In this document: positions 13,898 to 16,467 of the stretch, piece by piece
Layout: every line of letters begins with the position of its first letter
How positions within the stretch are numbered: the stretch's first letter is position 1
DNA from: Bacillota bacterium
GTDB taxonomy: Bacteria > Bacillota_A > Clostridia > Peptostreptococcales > Anaerovoracaceae
Assembly: GCA_017547345.1 (NCBI GenBank)
Contig: JAFYPY010000041.1
Span: 1-16,467, forward strand
Direction of reading: 5' to 3'
Length of the DNA: 16,467 nt
The notes under the pieces: model-generated
Seen by the model: only the letters and a program-made list of their open reading frames with translations
What the model was told of the DNA's origin: nothing
The model's database searches: none
Translations under genes and position numbers: made by a program

Positions 13898-14887
13898 ATG
13901 GAATCATTATTATTCCCAATAATAGCTTTATTTGCAGCATGGGTGTTGGGAGCGCTGCTTACCAAAATGCTGATTCCGGCATTAGAAAAAAAACAATTTA
14001 GACAGTTCGTTAGAGACGAAGGACCTCAGTCACATTTGAAGAAAACTGGAACGCCTAGTATGGGTGGTCTTGCAATCATATCCGCTTCAGTAATCTGCTC
14101 CATAATAGTAGGTTTTGTTGCAGGAAAGGCAACAATTGGCCTAGTTGGAGTAGCAATAGCAATGGTTCTTTTTGGAACCATTGGATTCAAGGATGACTAT
14201 GAGAAGGCGATTAAGAAAAACAACGACGGTTTAAGCCCTAAACAAAAAATCGTTATGCAGTTTGTTTTCTCGCTTGCCTTTGCGATTTTTGCATACTTCT
14301 TTTCTGGTGGAGACATAATGAGGGGTAGCGAAATTTGGATTCCAGTGTTTAATTTAACAATTGATTTAGGTCTTTTGTATATTCCGTTTGTTATGTTTGT
14401 TATGATTGCTTTCAGTAATGCAGTAAATCTTACTGACGGACTTGATGGATTAGCATCAGGTATAACTGCGCTAGTTGCGTTTTTTATGGTAATTGCAAGC
14501 ATTACATTTGGATATACTGATATGCCTATCGTATTTGGTGCTGTTTCCGGAGCATGTCTTGGTTTCCTAATGTTTAACAAGAATCCTGCCAAGATTTTTA
14601 TGGGCGACACAGGCTCGATGGCGTTAGGCGGCGTGTTGTCAGCAGGTGCTTTAATGATGAAACTTGAGTTTTTACTTGCCATAGCAGGAATCATATATGT
14701 TATAGAAGCGTTATCCGTTATCATACAAGTTGGATATTATAAGAAAACTAAGAAAAGAATATTTAGAATGGCCCCTATTCATCATCACTTTGAATTGGGT
14801 GGAATGAGTGAACAGCAGGTTGTAAGAGCATTTTGGGCTTTTGCGCTTTTAACTTGTCTATGTGCTATCGGATTGATGCATATTTAA
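13898..14887 (+). CDS. mraY: Phospho-N-acetylmuramoyl-pentapeptide transferase MraY
   Basis: MraY is the integral membrane enzyme that transfers phospho-MurNAc-pentapeptide from UDP to undecaprenyl phosphate, making lipid I. The 329-residue protein has about ten membrane helices. Family motifs are complete: the Asp pair Asp99-Asp100 (GFKDDY), NLTDGLDGL (177-185) with its catalytic-site Asp180, FMGDTGS (234-240), and the MraY-specific MAPIHHHFEL (291-300). The early stretch GPQSHLKKTGTPSMGG (42-57) is also typical. Length is that of Firmicutes MraY. The start has AAGGAG (13885-13890) 7 bases upstream, and the gap from murF is 15 bases, so it is in the same operon. Confidence 0.98.
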   Translation: MESLLFPIIALFAAWVLGALLTKMLIPALEKKQFRQFVRDEGPQSHLKKTGTPSMGGLAIISASVICSIIVGFVAGKATIGLVGVAIAMVLFGTIGFKDDYEKAIKKNNDGLSPKQKIVMQFVFSLAFAIFAYFFSGGDIMRGSEIWIPVFNLTIDLGLLYIPFVMFVMIAFSNAVNLTDGLDGLASGITALVAFFMVIASITFGYTDMPIVFGAVSGACLGFLMFNKNPAKIFMGDTGSMALGGVLSAGALMMKLEFLLAIAGIIYVIEALSVIIQVGYYKKTKKRIFRMAPIHHHFELGGMSEQQVVRAFWAFALLTCLCAIGLMHI

Positions 14888-14918
14888 TTGTTTAACAATG
14901 ATGTAAGAGGTAATTTAG

Positions 14919-16289
14919 ATGAAACATACAGAAACTATGGCGAATAAAAAGGTTCTTGTCGTAGGTCTTGGTAAATCAGGGATTGCAGCGACTGAAGCAA
15001 TGCTTAAGCTAGGCGCAAAAGTTGCGGTCCAAGATTCAAAGAAAAAAGAAGATACTGATAAGGAACTTTTGGAGTTTTTGAATAAAAATGCTGTTCAGTT
15101 GTTTTTGGGAGAAATTCCGAAAGATATGGGCAACTTTGATATGCTTATTTTGAGTCCTGGAGTTAGTCCTGAACTTGGATTTATACAAGAAGCGAAGAAT
15201 AAGGGTGTAGAAATTGTCGGGGAACTTGAAGTTGCATACAGAATTGCAAAGGGAACTTTTGTAGCGCTTACCGGAACTAACGGAAAGACAACTACTACAA
15301 CTTTAGTTGGTGAAATCTTTAAAGAAGCTAAGCTTAAATCTTATGTTGTAGGAAATATTGGCATAGCAGTAATATCAAAGGCACTTGAAACGAAGGAAGA
15401 AGATTGGTTAATTACTGAAACCAGCAGTTTTCAGCTTGAAACAGTAAAAGAGTTTAAGCCGGTAGTTTCTGCTATCTTAAATATAACTCCTGACCATTTG
15501 AACAGACACCATACGATGGAAAACTACGGTCTTGCGAAGGCAAACATATTTGCAAGACAAGAAGAAAACGAGTATTGCATAATAAATGGAGACGACGAAT
15601 TCTGTGTGAAACTTGCTAAGGAAGCGAAGGCGAAAGTCATAGAGTTTTCATCTACAAGGGAATTAAAGCAAGGAGCTTTCTTGAAAGATGGAGAACTTGT
15701 TATTGTAGATGAAAATGGACAGTGCCATGATTTGTGTCATAAGTCAGAACTTCGCATTTTGGGGAAGCATAACATAGAAAACGCTCTTGCGGCAGCGGCC
15801 ATTTGTTATTATTCAGGAATAGAGATTCCTGTAATTTCAAAGACATTAAAAGAATTCGCAGGTGTTGAGCACAGAATAGAATTTTGTGGTGAAATAGACG
15901 GCGTTAAATTCTACAACGACTCAAAGGGAACCAATGTGGATGCCGCAGTAACAGCTTTGAGGGCATTAGAGAAGAATGTCATATTAATCGCAGGTGGGGA
16001 TGGAAAGAGTCAGGATTTCGTTCCTTTTATTGAGAATTTCAAGGGAAGTGTGAAACATATGGTACTTCTTGGAAGAGATGCGAATCTAATAGCTGAAGCT
16101 GCAAAAAAATGTGGATTTGAAGCTTATTCCTTTGCTAAAGATATGGAAGAATGCGTAAAAAAAGGTTTCGAACTTGCAGAAAGTGGAGACAATATTTTGC
16201 TTTCCCCAGCATGTGCAAGTTGGGATATGTATAAGAATTTTGAACAGAGAGGCGATCACTTTAAGGACATTGTTGCCGCTCTGAAATAA
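14919..16289 (+). CDS. murD: UDP-N-acetylmuramoyl-L-alanine--D-glutamate ligase MurD
   Basis: MurD adds D-Glu to UDP-MurNAc-L-Ala, the second peptide-building step. At 456 residues it is of normal length, and the signature residues are intact. It has the N-terminal nucleotide-binding GLGKSGIA (16-23), P-loop GTNGKTTT (119-126), TETSSFQLE (166-174), NITPDHLNRH (188-197) with His193, HNIEN (284-288), EHR (317-319), NDSKGTN (333-339), and SPACASWDMYKNFEQRGDHF (429-448). This contrasts with the substituted equivalents in the neighbouring MurF. The start at 14919 has GAGG 8 bases upstream. A second in-frame ATG six codons later (MANKK) has no comparable signal. The gap from mraY is 31 bases. Confidence 0.98.
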   Translation: MKHTETMANKKVLVVGLGKSGIAATEAMLKLGAKVAVQDSKKKEDTDKELLEFLNKNAVQLFLGEIPKDMGNFDMLILSPGVSPELGFIQEAKNKGVEIVGELEVAYRIAKGTFVALTGTNGKTTTTTLVGEIFKEAKLKSYVVGNIGIAVISKALETKEEDWLITETSSFQLETVKEFKPVVSAILNITPDHLNRHHTMENYGLAKANIFARQEENEYCIINGDDEFCVKLAKEAKAKVIEFSSTRELKQGAFLKDGELVIVDENGQCHDLCHKSELRILGKHNIENALAAAAICYYSGIEIPVISKTLKEFAGVEHRIEFCGEIDGVKFYNDSKGTNVDAAVTALRALEKNVILIAGGDGKSQDFVPFIENFKGSVKHMVLLGRDANLIAEAAKKCGFEAYSFAKDMEECVKKGFELAESGDNILLSPACASWDMYKNFEQRGDHFKDIVAALK

Positions 16290-16309
16290 TAAAAGTTTAG
16301 GGTGTATTT

Positions 16310-16467
16310 ATGAAAAAAGCCGATGCTTTGAAGAGCAACTTAAAAACTGCATTAAAACGAGGCGGCGGGATTATAGACAGATTTCGTTCTGAAAATAACG
16401 GGGATTTGTGGATTGTACTACTAACTGCTATCCTTGTTGTATTTGGGACGGTTATGGTGTTTAGTGC
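16310..16467 (+). CDS. FtsW/SpoVE-family lipid II polymerase, N-terminal part
   Basis: The frame opens at an ATG 20 bases after murD and runs off the right edge after 52 complete codons. A basic cytoplasmic N-terminus of about 32 residues precedes GDLWIVLLTAILVVFGTVMV, the first membrane helix. The Gly-Asp entry and the closing VMVFSA are characteristic of SEDS proteins (FtsW, RodA, SpoVE). At this position after murD it would be the septal or cortex glycosyltransferase partner of the PBP encoded at 8991-10973. Whether it is FtsW or SpoVE cannot be told from the fragment. Its ribosome binding site is weak (TTTAGGGTG, about 16297-16304). Confidence 0.88.
   Translation, partial: MKKADALKSNLKTALKRGGGIIDRFRSENNGDLWIVLLTAILVVFGTVMVFS

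Noticed and set aside
14197..14724. Long antisense frame opposite mraY (175 codons)
   Set aside because: It mirrors the codon usage of mraY, has no ribosome binding site of note and no recognisable motif. Other antisense frames inside murF, murE, rsmH and the permease were dismissed for the same reason.
1..16467. CRISPR arrays, insertion sequences, tRNA or rRNA genes, phage genes
   Set aside because: No regularly spaced repeats, transposase motifs, terminal repeats or structured RNA gene patterns were seen. The content is housekeeping genes and small transport or unknown genes.

Overview
The window is AT-rich DNA from a Gram-positive bacterium of the Firmicutes, most likely class Clostridia. 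Three things point there: strong AAGGAGG-type ribosome binding sites, many TATAAT-like promoters, and a canonical Firmicutes division and cell wall (dcw) cluster whose penicillin-binding protein carries one PASTA domain, as in SpoVD. A MurE with a DNPR motif suggests meso-diaminopimelate in the wall. A tiny two-CxxC protein resembling the anti-sigma factor Gin hints at a spore-former, but this is not proven. I cannot name the genus.

Region 1 (1-516): the lysine-rich tail of an unrecognised + strand gene, a bidirectional terminator, a 35-residue cysteine-pair protein on the - strand that is too short for ordinary gene calling, and the terminator of the next operon. Region 2 (517-5270, - strand): a 12-helix MFS-like membrane protein, then a LolD/MacB-type ABC ATPase and a large two-FtsX-domain permease with a long extracellular coiled coil. 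The ATPase and permease form one exporter-type unit with its own promoter and a palindromic operator candidate. Region 3 (5271-5691): a compact divergent promoter region and a 78-residue single-helix membrane protein with a very basic tail, closed by a strong terminator.

Region 4 (5692-7007): a cysteine-rich protein of unknown function on the - strand, then a 335-base divergent intergenic region. That region holds the leader hairpin and promoter of the cysteine-rich gene, an orphan bidirectional terminator with no gene upstream of it on either strand, and the mraZ promoter overlapped by repeated AGTGGTG boxes.

Region 5 (7008 to the end, + strand): mraZ, rsmH, ftsL, spoVD/ftsI, murE, murF, mraY, murD and the first 52 codons of ftsW/spoVE. 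MurE, MurF and MurD complete the UDP-MurNAc-pentapeptide, MraY loads it onto the lipid carrier, and FtsL, the PBP and FtsW belong to the septal synthesis machine. Intergenic gaps are 13-36 bases or a 1-base overlap, except for 119 bases between ftsL and the PBP gene that can fold into alternative hairpins.

Most of the window is ordinary. The observations most worth following are the MurF with several substituted family-conserved residues (including Asn at the position of a normally invariant His), the Gin-like micro-protein, the orphan terminator upstream of mraZ, and the alternative hairpins upstream of the PBP gene. Several starts were moved from the longest reading frame on the basis of ribosome binding sites (mraZ, murE, murF, the cysteine-rich protein, the membrane protein).
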